NCBI GenBank assembly: GCA_021779915.1
Contig: JAJXZR010000044.1
Location: forward strand, 1-52,906
From: a bacterium
Lineage (GTDB): Bacteria; Patescibacteriota; Minisyncoccia; CAIUEV01
DNA: 52,906 nucleotides
Direction of reading: 5' to 3'
In this document: positions 1 to 8,781 of the stretch, in pieces
How positions within the stretch are numbered: the first letter of the stretch is position 1
Layout of the letters: the number at the start of each line of letters is the position of its first letter
The notes under the pieces: generated by a model
Told to the model about the DNA's origin: nothing
Seen by the model: only the letters and a program-made list of their open reading frames with translations
The model's database searches: none
Program-made: the position numbers and the translations under genes

Positions 1-1977
1 GCTCGGCTTAGTTCTAGTTACAGTACAATTTCCAGTTGATAACACGCATTTATCGGAATGGTTCTTGGCATATTCCGCATCGCCACAACAATCAGGATCA
101 TAAGGACAGTTGAGGTTACAAATTCCGTCTTGACTGCAGGTATCAAGACATTTTGAATGACTATCGAAATATGTTTTGTCCTGGCAACAATCCGGATCGT
201 AAGGACAGTTGGGATTGCAGATTCCGTCGGCTTTGCAAGTTTCGTTGCATTGCGGATGGCTGTCGGAGTAAGTTTTGTCGCTACAACAATCCGGATCGTA
301 AGGACAATCTTTATTGCACATTCCATCGGCATCGCAAGTGGCTGGGCCAACAGTTATTCCAATAACTGTCTTTCCGGTAGAGGAGGCAGTTTCATCGTTG
401 TCTGCTCCTTCGCAAGCAATAGCATAAGCTCCTTGTTTTCCAGCTTTCCATTTTACGATTGAGCGGTATTGGTAGCTTTGTTCACTGTCGGGAACGTCCT
501 TGCTGAGTTTTCCTTCTTTCCAAGTACCGTTGTCGCTGAAGTAGCAGTTTGTTTGTTCTTTCTTGTCATTGTAGCAAGTCCATTTCACTTTAATTATCTT
601 GTCGGAACAAGTGTCGAGATCTTGGATGTCACAGGTAGCGGTTACTTCATCTCCAACATTGACTTTAGTTTTATCGAGGGAAAGATAGGCCAGGGGGGCG
701 CGGTTTAGGACGTTGAAATTAAGAGTACTGGTTCCTCCGGGAATTTTAGCTTCAGCGGTATTGATGTTAACTTCCGGAGTGGTGATGGTGTTTCCTTCCA
801 CTGTTTCACTCTGAACCGTTCCCCGGCACGAACCAAAATATGAGGTTTCAGGGATATTCAGGGAAACAGCGTGGGCTCCGCTGGCATAGGGTGTACAGAT
901 GCCTCCCGAACAATGGACGCTTGAATCGGTTCCCGCATTCAAAGAATTCTGAGCCGAAGAAACAAAATCAGCCGAAACTTTCTGAACTCCTTTGCCGAAA
1001 GTGGTGGGGGTCAAGGAATATTCCGTACCAGTGGAAAGACAGGAGGCTTGATCAGAGCAAGAGGAGAAATTGGTAGGAGGAGAAATGGTGTCGATAGTGT
1101 AAAGAAGGTTCCGACCACTGCCTCGAGAAGCACAAGTGTGAGTTAAAGATCCAAACCATTCGGATCGAAGAGCGACACTTCCTTTAATTTCCTCGCATTT
1201 GTAAACATTCTGAGTGTTAATGGTTGAATACTGATTATCTTTTTTGACTTGATAATTGATACTGTAATTATAATTGTTTTTTTGATCGCAATTAAATGAG
1301 CATGAAAGAACTTTAGGATCTTGTATGTTTAGAGTTGCGTAACTAGCTTTTTTACAATTAAGATCATCTCCTGCACAGATATTTCCATTACCCCCCCAAT
1401 TTTGATTTGTTACAAAATTATTATAAAGAACACTTCCGCCGTATCTTTGATTTATAACATCCCATTGATCATTGAAAGTAAAAGCCATGTAAGCATGTTT
1501 ATTGTCGATATCTGATAATAATGGGCCATATTCATATGGATCAAAACTACCCGCCATTAAAATATTTACTTCACTCCACTTCTCACTGCAATCATTTGGG
1601 TATGGATGATCTGTATTATTAAAATCACCGCCATTTACTCCATATAGAAAATAATTATCGCAATTATCAAGTAAATAATAAAATTTTGAGAGTGTTTCTG
1701 AAGGAAGACAATCTGTCCATCTTACATAAAGTGTATTATTCTCGAGTAAAAAATCATTACAAGATTTCCATGGCCCATTGGTATTCACCGACCATGCTTT
1801 ATTGGAGTCGACGTTGACATTAGAATTTCCCAAATCAACGCTGTAGTTTCCACTTGCACTCACACTTCCTGAAATAGTCTGGTTGGGGTTTGTATCTGCT
1901 TTTGCAACAAAAAAGAACAGAAAAATAGTGCTTAAAGATACAAAAGCAGAGAGAAAACTTTTTTTAATCTTGCTCAT
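1..1977 (-). CDS. Secreted Cys-rich protein, C-terminus cut by window edge
   Basis: An open frame runs from an ATG at 1977 to the first base of the window without a stop, so at least 659 residues are present and the C-terminus is missing. It starts with a clear signal peptide (MSKIKKS, then a hydrophobic run ending VAKA before DTNPN). It is a paralog of the complete protein downstream at 2060-4273: both share the middle region with SxRSIVKWKAG-type and SLDKT-type segments and the Cys-rich CPYDPDCC motif. Here that motif occurs three times in tandem, against once in the neighbour. Calcium- or disulfide-stabilised extracellular repeats are plausible because of the D-x-D-G-x-C pattern, but no known family is assigned. 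Its function is unknown; an envelope or surface role is inferred from the signal peptide and Cys content. Confidence 0.85.
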   Translation of the reverse strand, partial: MSKIKKSFLSAFVSLSTIFLFFFVAKADTNPNQTISGSVSASGNYSVDLGNSNVNVDSNKAWSVNTNGPWKSCNDFLLENNTLYVRWTDCLPSETLSKFYYLLDNCDNYFLYGVNGGDFNNTDHPYPNDCSEKWSEVNILMAGSFDPYEYGPLLSDIDNKHAYMAFTFNDQWDVINQRYGGSVLYNNFVTNQNWGGNGNICAGDDLNCKKASYATLNIQDPKVLSCSFNCDQKNNYNYSINYQVKKDNQYSTINTQNVYKCEEIKGSVALRSEWFGSLTHTCASRGSGRNLLYTIDTISPPTNFSSCSDQASCLSTGTEYSLTPTTFGKGVQKVSADFVSSAQNSLNAGTDSSVHCSGGICTPYASGAHAVSLNIPETSYFGSCRGTVQSETVEGNTITTPEVNINTAEAKIPGGTSTLNFNVLNRAPLAYLSLDKTKVNVGDEVTATCDIQDLDTCSDKIIKVKWTCYNDKKEQTNCYFSDNGTWKEGKLSKDVPDSEQSYQYRSIVKWKAGKQGAYAIACEGADNDETASSTGKTVIGITVGPATCDADGMCNKDCPYDPDCCSDKTYSDSHPQCNETCKADGICNPNCPYDPDCCQDKTYFDSHSKCLDTCSQDGICNLNCPYDPDCCGDAEYAKNHSDKCVLSTGNCTVTRTKPS
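43..339 (-). repeat. Three tandem 99-bp coding repeats
   Basis: Three in-frame 33-codon units lie end to end at 339-241, 240-142 and 141-43. Each encodes T-C-x-x-D-G-x-C-N-x-x-CPYDPDCC followed by a spacer ending in a further Cys. The TCCGGATC-type core recurs at exactly 99-bp spacing. The paralog at 2060-4273 has one unit, so this is a domain expansion specific to the first gene. Confidence 0.9.
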
Positions 1978-2059
1978 TTCTTGTTTTTAAAATAAAAAAC
2001 CAACAAATTAACTCGTCCTTTTTATTTTCTGAACTTTCCAAACTTTCTAACATTCCAAA

Positions 2060-4273
2060 CTAATTGTTCCCCATCTTCACCTTATCCTTGATATCCACAC
2101 TGGCCCCGGTACAGACGGTTGATCCGATATTGGCTTTGATGTAGCCGATTCCGGCTTGGTCGTACTGGATAAGATTCTTAGTATTGGTCTTGGTTCCGAC
2201 TTCCTTTCCATCAGTCGTCCAGACAGTAGCGTCCTTTTTAGTACAGTTTTTGGTAATCTTGACATCCACTTTGTCTCCGGCACTGATTTTAACATTGGAA
2301 ACATAATCGTCAGGATCGGTGGAATCATAGGGTCTGGCTAGAACGTTGCAGGTACAGGAGTCCGCTCCCAGTTCTCCATTAACTTTGACTCCCACTCCTT
2401 GGGAATTGGTACATTCCTGGCTTTGGGTGTTGCCCTTCTCGTCTTTATAACTGTAGACTGCCTTAGGTTCATAAGTTTTACCTGGAACAGAATATTTGCA
2501 TATATGGCTGTCGGTACGCAAAGAGGAATTTGTCGAAGAAAGATTATTGTCGTTTTTGTCGCAGTACCAGGTGTAGCCTGTTGGTTTGGAACCTCCAAAG
2601 ACATTGGCCTGGAATTCCACTTTGTCAAGAGGCTGTACAAGCGTTATGTCTATCCCTGGTTTAGTCCTGGTTACGATACAACTGCCTGCCGATACTACGC
2701 ATTGACTGGAATGAGAAATATTATAGCTCGGATCCCCGCAACAATCCGGATCATAAGGACAGTTTAGGTTACAGTATCCATCGGCATCACAGGTTGGCGG
2801 ACCAACAACTATTGGAACAACAGTCTTACCGGTAGCGGAAGCAGTTTCATCATTGTCCGTTCCTTCGCAGGCAATGGCATATACTCCCTGCGTTCCAGCT
2901 TTCCATTTAACAATGGATCGGTACTGGTAATTCTGTTCGCTGTCCGGAACATCTTTGCTGAGCTCTCCTTCCTTCCAGATGCCGTCCTTATTGAAATAGC
3001 AATTCGTCTGTTCGTTTTTGGAGTTATAGCAAGTCCATTTTACATTGACAATCTTGTCGGAACAGGTATCGGGATCAGAAATGTCGCAGGTAGCAGTTAT
3101 TTCACCTCCTACTTCAATGTTGGTTTTGTCGAGAGAAAGGGAGGCGAGGGGAGCGCGATTAATAACATTTAAATCAACGCTACTGGTGGTTGCGGGAATC
3201 GAAACGGCAGGGGGGGAAATTTTCACCAGAGGAGTTGCAACCGTATCTCCTGAAACATTTTCCGAATTTACATCCGCCCTGCACTGACCATAATATTGGC
3301 TCTCTGGAGCCGTCACGCTTAAGGTGCGTTTTCCGCTTGAGTAAGCGACGCAATCACCGGATGTACACTTCAAAGTAGCGTCATCTCCTCCATTCAGTGA
3401 GTTTTGGGTGTTGGCAACAAAATTTGCGGGAACTTTTTGAATTCCTCTAGCATAAGTACCCGTTGTCAAATTGGACTCTTGGGCTTGATTTAGGCATGAA
3501 TCTTGATCTGAACAACTGGCGAAAACCGTTGCAGGACTCAATAGGTCAATTCTTCTTTCTAGTCTAACATTTTTGCCACTTGTTTCGGTACAACTATGAG
3601 TAAGATTAGCAAACCACTCCGCCTTAGGAGTGAAAATGACTTTCATATCTTCACATTTATTGACATTTGCATCGTCAATAGACGCCCAAGTATCCGATTT
3701 TTTTATTTGGTAATCAAAAGAATATTCGTAATTATTTTTGTGTGAGCAATCAAAACCACAACCAACCGTTTTAAATTTGTCATATACCGTGCACACCATA
3801 ACGTGGGCTCCTTCATCCGGCCAATTCTTGTGGTCGCTGACACTGTTGAAATCTTTACCGCTTTGACAAATATTATTTAACTCGCTATAGGAAAGAATAT
3901 GACCGAAATCTCCCGTTCCTCCCACCGCCCAAGACCCTTCCAAACCCTTAGAAGTTAAGTAATATTTTTCGTTACTGGTATCACTATTAAGTGAAACCAC
4001 ATTACCGTTTCCGTCAACCGTAACTGAACCCCCAACATTCGCCGGCGTCCAACCATAAAATTTGCTGGTTCTTTCAATACTCCAATCGATCAAAGTCTCC
4101 CCTCCTTTTTTAAAAAGATCAGGAATTTGAAAGCTCTCTTTGGCTTCCACTGAGCCAGTTTTGGTGTCAGTATAGGCTTTAGCGCTCTCTGCCCCAACAT
4201 TTAGAACCACGCCGAGAAAAACGCACGTTAACAAATATTTTGTGAAATATTTTGGCTTGATTTTATTTATCAT
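2060..4273 (-). CDS. Secreted Cys-rich protein, paralog of the gene at 1-1977
   Basis: 737 residues with an N-terminal signal peptide (hydrophobic TCVFLGVVLNVGAESAKA, then YTD). It has many cysteines, a middle region that looks like extracellular Ig/PKD-type beta domains (LDKTNIEVGGEITATCDI), and one CDADGYCNLNCPYDPDCC motif near residue 500. There is no membrane anchor or sorting signal at the C-terminus, which ends KDKVKMGNN. The start overlaps the end of the upstream gene (4263-5813) by 11 nt, so the two are probably translationally coupled and the three genes likely form one minus-strand operon. No enzyme motif is visible. A role in the cell surface or in adhesion is inference only. Confidence 0.85.
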   Translation of the reverse strand: MINKIKPKYFTKYLLTCVFLGVVLNVGAESAKAYTDTKTGSVEAKESFQIPDLFKKGGETLIDWSIERTSKFYGWTPANVGGSVTVDGNGNVVSLNSDTSNEKYYLTSKGLEGSWAVGGTGDFGHILSYSELNNICQSGKDFNSVSDHKNWPDEGAHVMVCTVYDKFKTVGCGFDCSHKNNYEYSFDYQIKKSDTWASIDDANVNKCEDMKVIFTPKAEWFANLTHSCTETSGKNVRLERRIDLLSPATVFASCSDQDSCLNQAQESNLTTGTYARGIQKVPANFVANTQNSLNGGDDATLKCTSGDCVAYSSGKRTLSVTAPESQYYGQCRADVNSENVSGDTVATPLVKISPPAVSIPATTSSVDLNVINRAPLASLSLDKTNIEVGGEITATCDISDPDTCSDKIVNVKWTCYNSKNEQTNCYFNKDGIWKEGELSKDVPDSEQNYQYRSIVKWKAGTQGVYAIACEGTDNDETASATGKTVVPIVVGPPTCDADGYCNLNCPYDPDCCGDPSYNISHSSQCVVSAGSCIVTRTKPGIDITLVQPLDKVEFQANVFGGSKPTGYTWYCDKNDNNLSSTNSSLRTDSHICKYSVPGKTYEPKAVYSYKDEKGNTQSQECTNSQGVGVKVNGELGADSCTCNVLARPYDSTDPDDYVSNVKISAGDKVDVKITKNCTKKDATVWTTDGKEVGTKTNTKNLIQYDQAGIGYIKANIGSTVCTGASVDIKDKVKMGNN

Positions 4274-5813
4274 TTTTTTGCTTATTCTTCTTATTGTTAA
4301 TTATAAAAAGTACTAAGACCAACAAAGAAAATATTAAAATCAAAAGAACAGCAACTCCCAAATTATTCCCTGCCCTCCCCATAACTTTAGAAACAGTGCC
4401 AGGTTTTGAATCCGCGTTTTTATATTCGAAGTTGCTGACACTGTCCACCGCACACCCGAAAGTGGCTTCTTTGATGTCAGTAGGGACGTCTTTATCGTTT
4501 AGAATTTCTCCTTTTACCGTTATACAACCTTTCCCTCCTGAAATTTCCTGCCCCTTGGGAATAAAGCATCTGTCGTTTCCTGAGTTGATCACTCCCTGTC
4601 CGCTCCACGCCAACAAATTTACCCCTCTTCCATCCGAAACGGAAAGATTCACCCTTCCATTCAAACCACCTTCCCACTGGGCATCTCGAATACAAAAATA
4701 GGGAACCACATCTCCATTGTCTTTATTGAGGAAGCCTAGAAATCGAAATATTCCTCTGTGATTGTTTTTTATCACAACCCTGATGTCGCTACTAGAAGAA
4801 CTGCTGGGTGATACTAAAGAAATATTTAAATTATAAAGACTATTTGAATCGCCAGGATTAAAAGAAAATTTAATCGGAGTATCGGAGTTCCCTGGAAGCG
4901 ACAAGTCATCCTCTTTTTGAGAGATAACATCACCTGGATCCTCTTGACCCCATTTCGAGAGTGTATACTTGATTTTAGTTTGTTTCGTGTTTGAGTCATA
5001 ATTGGTGACTTTGCCTTCCACCGAGATGTCCTGACCTCCCTCAACCACCGGAGCCAGATTTCTATACGAGTACTCTTTTCCATTGACGGTAAGACTATTC
5101 TTGTCAATTTCGACACCCCTCTGATTCTGATTGTCTTTTTCTATGCTGAAATCTTGAGTTTTTGCAGCATTGAAAGTTGTAAGGGGAGTACCACTTAAAT
5201 CAAAACTTTGATCGGAATTCACATAGTAGGAAAAATAGTACTGTCCATCATTAATTTCTTCCGGTATTTTCCATTTGTAATTGAAATTACCTTCCTGTCC
5301 GTCTTTTAGTGTTATATTTTTTGCCAAATAAAATTCATCTATTAAGTAGTCTCCTTTGGCAGATTTTTCCGAATCAAGATCTTTTCGCCAAATTTGAACA
5401 AAGACTCCTAACTTGCTCGCTTCCGAAACTGAATAGTTCGAGTCAACTCTACAAACATTAGGGTTATTGATTTTCATCAGGCAGTCTTTTTGCAGTTTGG
5501 AAAGGATGTTTTTCCCTTGGAAAGAAAATTTCAATGTACCCGAAATGTTGATTGAATCCCCCTTCTTGAAGTTTTGTTTCGCCAGTTTCGCAAGGGATAA
5601 ATCAAAACTGGATATAGGATTCAAATAATAAGGATATACTTCCTCGGCAAGATTGGAAAAAGATGTGTCGTTCGGCAAGCTCTTGACATAAGAAGTGTAG
5701 GCGTTACTAAAATCATTTCCAATTTCAACTTTAGCGCTTGCAATCCCGAAATACAAAAAGACCGCGAACGCAAAGCACCCTCCTAACAGGATAAAAATTT
5801 TCTTATTTTGCAT
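4263..5813 (-). CDS. Type I membrane protein with large extracellular region
   Basis: 516 residues: an N-terminal signal or anchor (KIFILLGGCFAFAVFLYFG), about 440 extracytoplasmic residues with beta-rich stretches (SINISGTLKFSF, LTVNGKEYSYRN), then one C-terminal transmembrane helix (VAVLLILIFSLLVLVLFII) and a Lys-rich cytoplasmic tail. This is the topology of a membrane-anchored surface protein. It is the first gene of the likely operon with the two Cys-rich secreted proteins and could be their membrane partner, though nothing in the sequence proves that. I recognise no named family. Confidence 0.8.
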   Translation of the reverse strand: MQNKKIFILLGGCFAFAVFLYFGIASAKVEIGNDFSNAYTSYVKSLPNDTSFSNLAEEVYPYYLNPISSFDLSLAKLAKQNFKKGDSINISGTLKFSFQGKNILSKLQKDCLMKINNPNVCRVDSNYSVSEASKLGVFVQIWRKDLDSEKSAKGDYLIDEFYLAKNITLKDGQEGNFNYKWKIPEEINDGQYYFSYYVNSDQSFDLSGTPLTTFNAAKTQDFSIEKDNQNQRGVEIDKNSLTVNGKEYSYRNLAPVVEGGQDISVEGKVTNYDSNTKQTKIKYTLSKWGQEDPGDVISQKEDDLSLPGNSDTPIKFSFNPGDSNSLYNLNISLVSPSSSSSSDIRVVIKNNHRGIFRFLGFLNKDNGDVVPYFCIRDAQWEGGLNGRVNLSVSDGRGVNLLAWSGQGVINSGNDRCFIPKGQEISGGKGCITVKGEILNDKDVPTDIKEATFGCAVDSVSNFEYKNADSKPGTVSKVMGRAGNNLGVAVLLILIFSLLVLVLFIINNKKNKQKNDK

Positions 5814-5846
5814 TTTATTTTTTTACAAAGAATTTTATATTATTCT

Positions 5847-5876
5847 ATTCTAGCACAAAATAAAATTTGTTGTCTA
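5847..5876 (-). promoter_or_regulatory. Candidate sigma-70 promoter for the 5813-1 operon
   Basis: On the minus strand a TAGACA box (5871-5876) and a TAGAAT box (5847-5852) are 18 nt apart, about 34 nt upstream of the ATG at 5813. Position and spacing fit; no Shine-Dalgarno sequence follows. Confidence 0.45.
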
Positions 5877-5894
5877 ATTCGATTCGATCTATTC

Positions 5895-6014
5895 ATAAAT
5901 ATTTAGTCTGCTGAGTTTGTTTTTGATTCTTCTTACTGTGAGGACTATTCGAGCGAAGCGAGTTCCGCAACAGGAAGAAGAATAAAAAACAAACTCAGCA
6001 GACTAAATATTTAT
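5895..6014. repeat. Long intergenic inverted repeat (about 40-nt arms)
   Basis: The arms at 5895-5934 and 5975-6014 are almost fully complementary, with a 40-nt loop that contains a GAGCGAAGCGAG core. It lies between the ftsA-like gene and the gene starting at 5813, both on the minus strand, so it could terminate or process the transcript. It may also be a small non-autonomous element; similar hairpins occur in other gaps of this window. Confidence 0.8.
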
Positions 6015-6031
6015 ATTCCCGCTCAAAAATT

Positions 6032-7297
6032 TTAATTTTGCATCATTCTAACCACTTTGCGCATTATACTGCCAAGAACCCTTTCTTCTCCGACAAGATC
6101 CAGCGCGAGGTTGGCTAATCCCATAGGAGTGATATCTTGAAAGTCATTGAGTTTTCCGGTCTTGTCAATGATATTGATTACGTCTCTTGGGTCAATGAAA
6201 TCAACTTTAATGTTATTTCCGAAAGGTAAGTCTTCCGGCCATTTATTTTTCTCGAGTGTTCTTTTTATTTCCGGCAGGTGGGCACCGCCACCGCACAAGA
6301 GAAAGCGATTGGGAAGCAGGTCATCTCCCACAAATTCTCCCAGAGCCAGTTCTACTCCAGAAAGCCAAACCTTGGAGTCTTCTTCCATAATAAGGCGCAG
6401 TTTTTGCGTCAGATGCGGTCCCAATTCACCGCTTGAATACTTGATTTTTAGCTGTTCCGCTTCTTCAAAACTGATTCCCAGTTCCGTTGCAAGTCTTTTG
6501 GTAAAAGCTCTTCCACCGAGAGCGAACATTTTTGTTCCTTCAATTCCACCGTTCCTTACCACGGCGATATCCGTAGTTCCACCTCCAATGTCAAGAAATA
6601 TCGCAGAAAATTCCACGGCCGAGTCTGTTCCAAGGGCTCGAGCCACTGCATAAGGTTCGGCTGCAATGGAAAGAAGATCAAGATTAAGTTCATTGGTAAT
6701 ACTTTGGAGAGCCCCCAAATGCATCATAGGAGCATAAGAATTAAAAACCGACACTGACACTTCTTTCCCTTGGAATCCTAGGGGATTTGTTACTCTGTAA
6801 CCGTCAATTCGAACATCCACAATGGCCGCATTAATTAATTTTATATCAATCTCAGAGTGCCCGGTTTCCCAAGCCAATTGTTGTCTTACTCTATCAAAAG
6901 CTTTCCACTGAACTTTTTGCACGATATTTTTGAGCTCCGGCATATCGATTTTCAGCTGTGGCCGGGTTCTCTCATAATGCACCGTGACTGTTGTTCCTTT
7001 GACTAATTCTCCCGCAATTCCAACGATACACTGTTCAGGAACAAAATTCAAACCCTCAGAAGCTTTTTCGATAGCTTTTTGACAGGTCAATACCACTCCA
7101 GCAATATCTGCCACCGCCCCCGAAGTCATATGGCCGGATTTTTGCCTCTCTTTTCCCACCCCCACTACAATTCCTTTGCCGTCTTCACTGTCAATTTGAA
7201 AAATCAAAGCCTTAACAACTTCCGTCCCAATATCAAGAGAAAGCGCATAGTTGGATTTTTGTTTTTTTTGTCCGAAAAAAGATTGAAATATCCCCAT
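6032..7297 (-). CDS. Actin-like ATPase, FtsA/PilM family
   Basis: 421 residues with the actin-fold ATPase signatures: phosphate-1 motif LSLDIGTEVVKA near residue 20, phosphate-2 motif FLDIGGGTTDIAVVR near 235, and the adenosine motif LLCGGGAHLPEI near 335. An SHS2-like stretch (NPLGFQGKEVSVSVFNSY) sits between, as in FtsA and PilM. The C-terminus (SIMRKVVRMMQN) is a short amphipathic segment that could bind membrane, as in FtsA, which anchors FtsZ. PilM instead acts as the cytoplasmic platform of type IV pili. No pilN/pilO or ftsZ is adjacent, so the choice between the two stays open; the amphipathic tail slightly favours FtsA. It lies downstream of dnaN on the same strand, across a long hairpin. 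Confidence 0.85.
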   Translation of the reverse strand: MGIFQSFFGQKKQKSNYALSLDIGTEVVKALIFQIDSEDGKGIVVGVGKERQKSGHMTSGAVADIAGVVLTCQKAIEKASEGLNFVPEQCIVGIAGELVKGTTVTVHYERTRPQLKIDMPELKNIVQKVQWKAFDRVRQQLAWETGHSEIDIKLINAAIVDVRIDGYRVTNPLGFQGKEVSVSVFNSYAPMMHLGALQSITNELNLDLLSIAAEPYAVARALGTDSAVEFSAIFLDIGGGTTDIAVVRNGGIEGTKMFALGGRAFTKRLATELGISFEEAEQLKIKYSSGELGPHLTQKLRLIMEEDSKVWLSGVELALGEFVGDDLLPNRFLLCGGGAHLPEIKRTLEKNKWPEDLPFGNNIKVDFIDPRDVINIIDKTGKLNDFQDITPMGLANLALDLVGEERVLGSIMRKVVRMMQN

Positions 7298-7328
7298 TTT
7301 TTTATTTTGTCTCCAGAAATTAGTTCGT

Positions 7329-7436
7329 AATATTGTAGCTTTAAACTTGGAAGACTCCCTTTTTAAACGTGAAGGATTTTCTACCAGAAAATCACAGTTT
7401 AAAAAAGGAGTCTTCCAAGTTTAAAGCTACAATATT
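7329..7436. repeat. Long intergenic inverted repeat between dnaN and ftsA-like gene
   Basis: Arms 7329-7368 and 7397-7436 match at 39 of 40 positions. The 28-nt loop holds a second small hairpin (GATTTTCT/AGAAAATC). As RNA this would be a very stable stem downstream of dnaN, so it may end or attenuate transcription into the ftsA-like gene. No poly-U tract follows, so a classical terminator is not clear. Confidence 0.85.
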
Positions 7437-7494
7437 GCTTATTAGAAATCTAACTTGACAAACTTTATTAACTTTATGCACTTGATAAACTATT

Positions 7495-8610
7495 TTACTG
7501 CCTTATCGGCATCACTATATACAAAAAGTCTTCCACTTCTTTTTTGGTTTTTTCGTCAATTCCTCGAATCATTGAGGGTCCTTCACTTCCATTCAGAAAG
7601 AAAATAACTTCTTCTTGAGGCAGGCTTTGAAGACCATCCTGAAGAAATTGATAGTTAAAAACTACCTCTAATTTTCCTCCCTCCGTTTCGGCCTTGAGCA
7701 TAGAACTCTGCTCCCCCAATTCTCCGGAAACCGTGTGGAGAGTTATTTTATCATTTTCCAGTTTTATCTTGACATCTCTTGTCTGATGGGAAGAAAAAAT
7801 TCCTGCAAGTCTTAGGGCATTGACGAGCTCATCTTTTCCTATTCTCATTTTAGCCTTAAAATCCGAGGGAATAATCTGCCGGTATTCGGGGTATTGTCCC
7901 TCAATCAAGCGACTGACAAAATATACGTCTTCACCCTGAAAAGCAATTTGATTCTCTGAAGTAGTGACAGATATTTCTCTTTCATCTTCATAAAATATCC
8001 TTTCAATCTCTTGCATACTACGTCCCGGAATAATCAAAGTAATATCGTTCTCCGGTTTCTTGGAAATCTTTATTTTTCTTTCAGCCAACCTGTAACCGTC
8101 AGTTGCCGCCACAGCCAAACCGTCTTTGTTCAAAGTCAGGCAAATTCCCGTTAATTCCAATTTTGTTTCAAGGCTGGCTAGAGAAGGAATGACTCTTTTT
8201 AAAGTTTCGGCAAATATTTTTCCCTGTATTTTCCAAGTCAATCCTTCTTCCACCCTCGGAATAAGGGGAAAATCTTCAGCTGGAATAGTGCGGATTTTTG
8301 ATTCAAAATTATCGCTCCAAATCTTGAGGTTCTGACCTTCCATCTCTAAATTAATTTGTTCGTCTTTCAAGTTTTGAATTATGCCGGAAAGCAATTGGGC
8401 GGGAACAGTAATTTTTCCCTCTTTTTCGATTTTCGCCCGGACAGTACTGATAACCCCAATTTCCAAATTAGTAGCAACCAATTTCAAAATTCCCTTTTCC
8501 GCTTCAATAAGGATATTCCCTAAAATAGGAAGGGTAGGATTTTTGCCAATCGATCTTTCACAATGGGCAATTCCCCTTCGAAGATTATCACGAGTACATA
8601 AAACTTTCAT
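7495..8610 (-). CDS. dnaN: DNA polymerase III beta subunit (sliding clamp)
   Basis: 371 residues, the normal length for the bacterial beta clamp. The N-terminal KVLCTRDNLRRGIAHCERSIGKNPTLPIL segment, the central LAAxDGYRLAERK-type motif (VAATDGYRLAERKI, near residue 175) and the C-terminal VMPIRQ (family norm MPMR/L) are diagnostic of three clamp domains. The homodimeric ring tethers the replicative polymerase and other clamp-binding proteins to DNA. It is not next to dnaA or recF here, which fits the scattered gene order of CPR genomes. A good promoter candidate lies about 40 nt upstream of the ATG. Confidence 0.97.
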   Translation of the reverse strand: MKVLCTRDNLRRGIAHCERSIGKNPTLPILGNILIEAEKGILKLVATNLEIGVISTVRAKIEKEGKITVPAQLLSGIIQNLKDEQINLEMEGQNLKIWSDNFESKIRTIPAEDFPLIPRVEEGLTWKIQGKIFAETLKRVIPSLASLETKLELTGICLTLNKDGLAVAATDGYRLAERKIKISKKPENDITLIIPGRSMQEIERIFYEDEREISVTTSENQIAFQGEDVYFVSRLIEGQYPEYRQIIPSDFKAKMRIGKDELVNALRLAGIFSSHQTRDVKIKLENDKITLHTVSGELGEQSSMLKAETEGGKLEVVFNYQFLQDGLQSLPQEEVIFFLNGSEGPSMIRGIDEKTKKEVEDFLYIVMPIRQ

Positions 8611-8647
8611 ATTTTGTAGTTAAAACTTTTTATTTAGGGGATTTAGA

Positions 8648-8676
8648 AGGATAATTGTTTGAAACAGGGAAGTCAA
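8648..8676 (-). promoter_or_regulatory. Candidate sigma-70 promoter of dnaN
   Basis: TTGACT (8671-8676) and TATCCT (8648-8653) on the minus strand are separated by 17 nt, with the dnaN ATG at 8610. Both boxes are close to consensus. Confidence 0.6.
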
Positions 8677-8716
8677 GTTAGATGATTGGAATATTTCTAT
8701 ATTCTCTTGTTCTTCC

Positions 8717-8747
8717 GTGTCATCCCGGGCTTGACCCGGGATGACAC
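8717..8747. repeat. Solo GTGTCATCCCGGG palindrome (REP-like)
   Basis: A 31-nt near-perfect palindrome, GTGTCATCCCGGG-CTTGA-CCCGGGATGACAC, matches the termini of the two-ended elements at 11356, 14605, 24516, 31637, 37068 and 40695. Here the two ends are fused with no interior. It lies in the gap between dnaN and the DUF3048 gene and could also act as a transcript-end hairpin. Confidence 0.85.
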
Positions 8748-8781
8748 AAAGTATGGAAGAATAACCCCAGTTAAGCAACTA

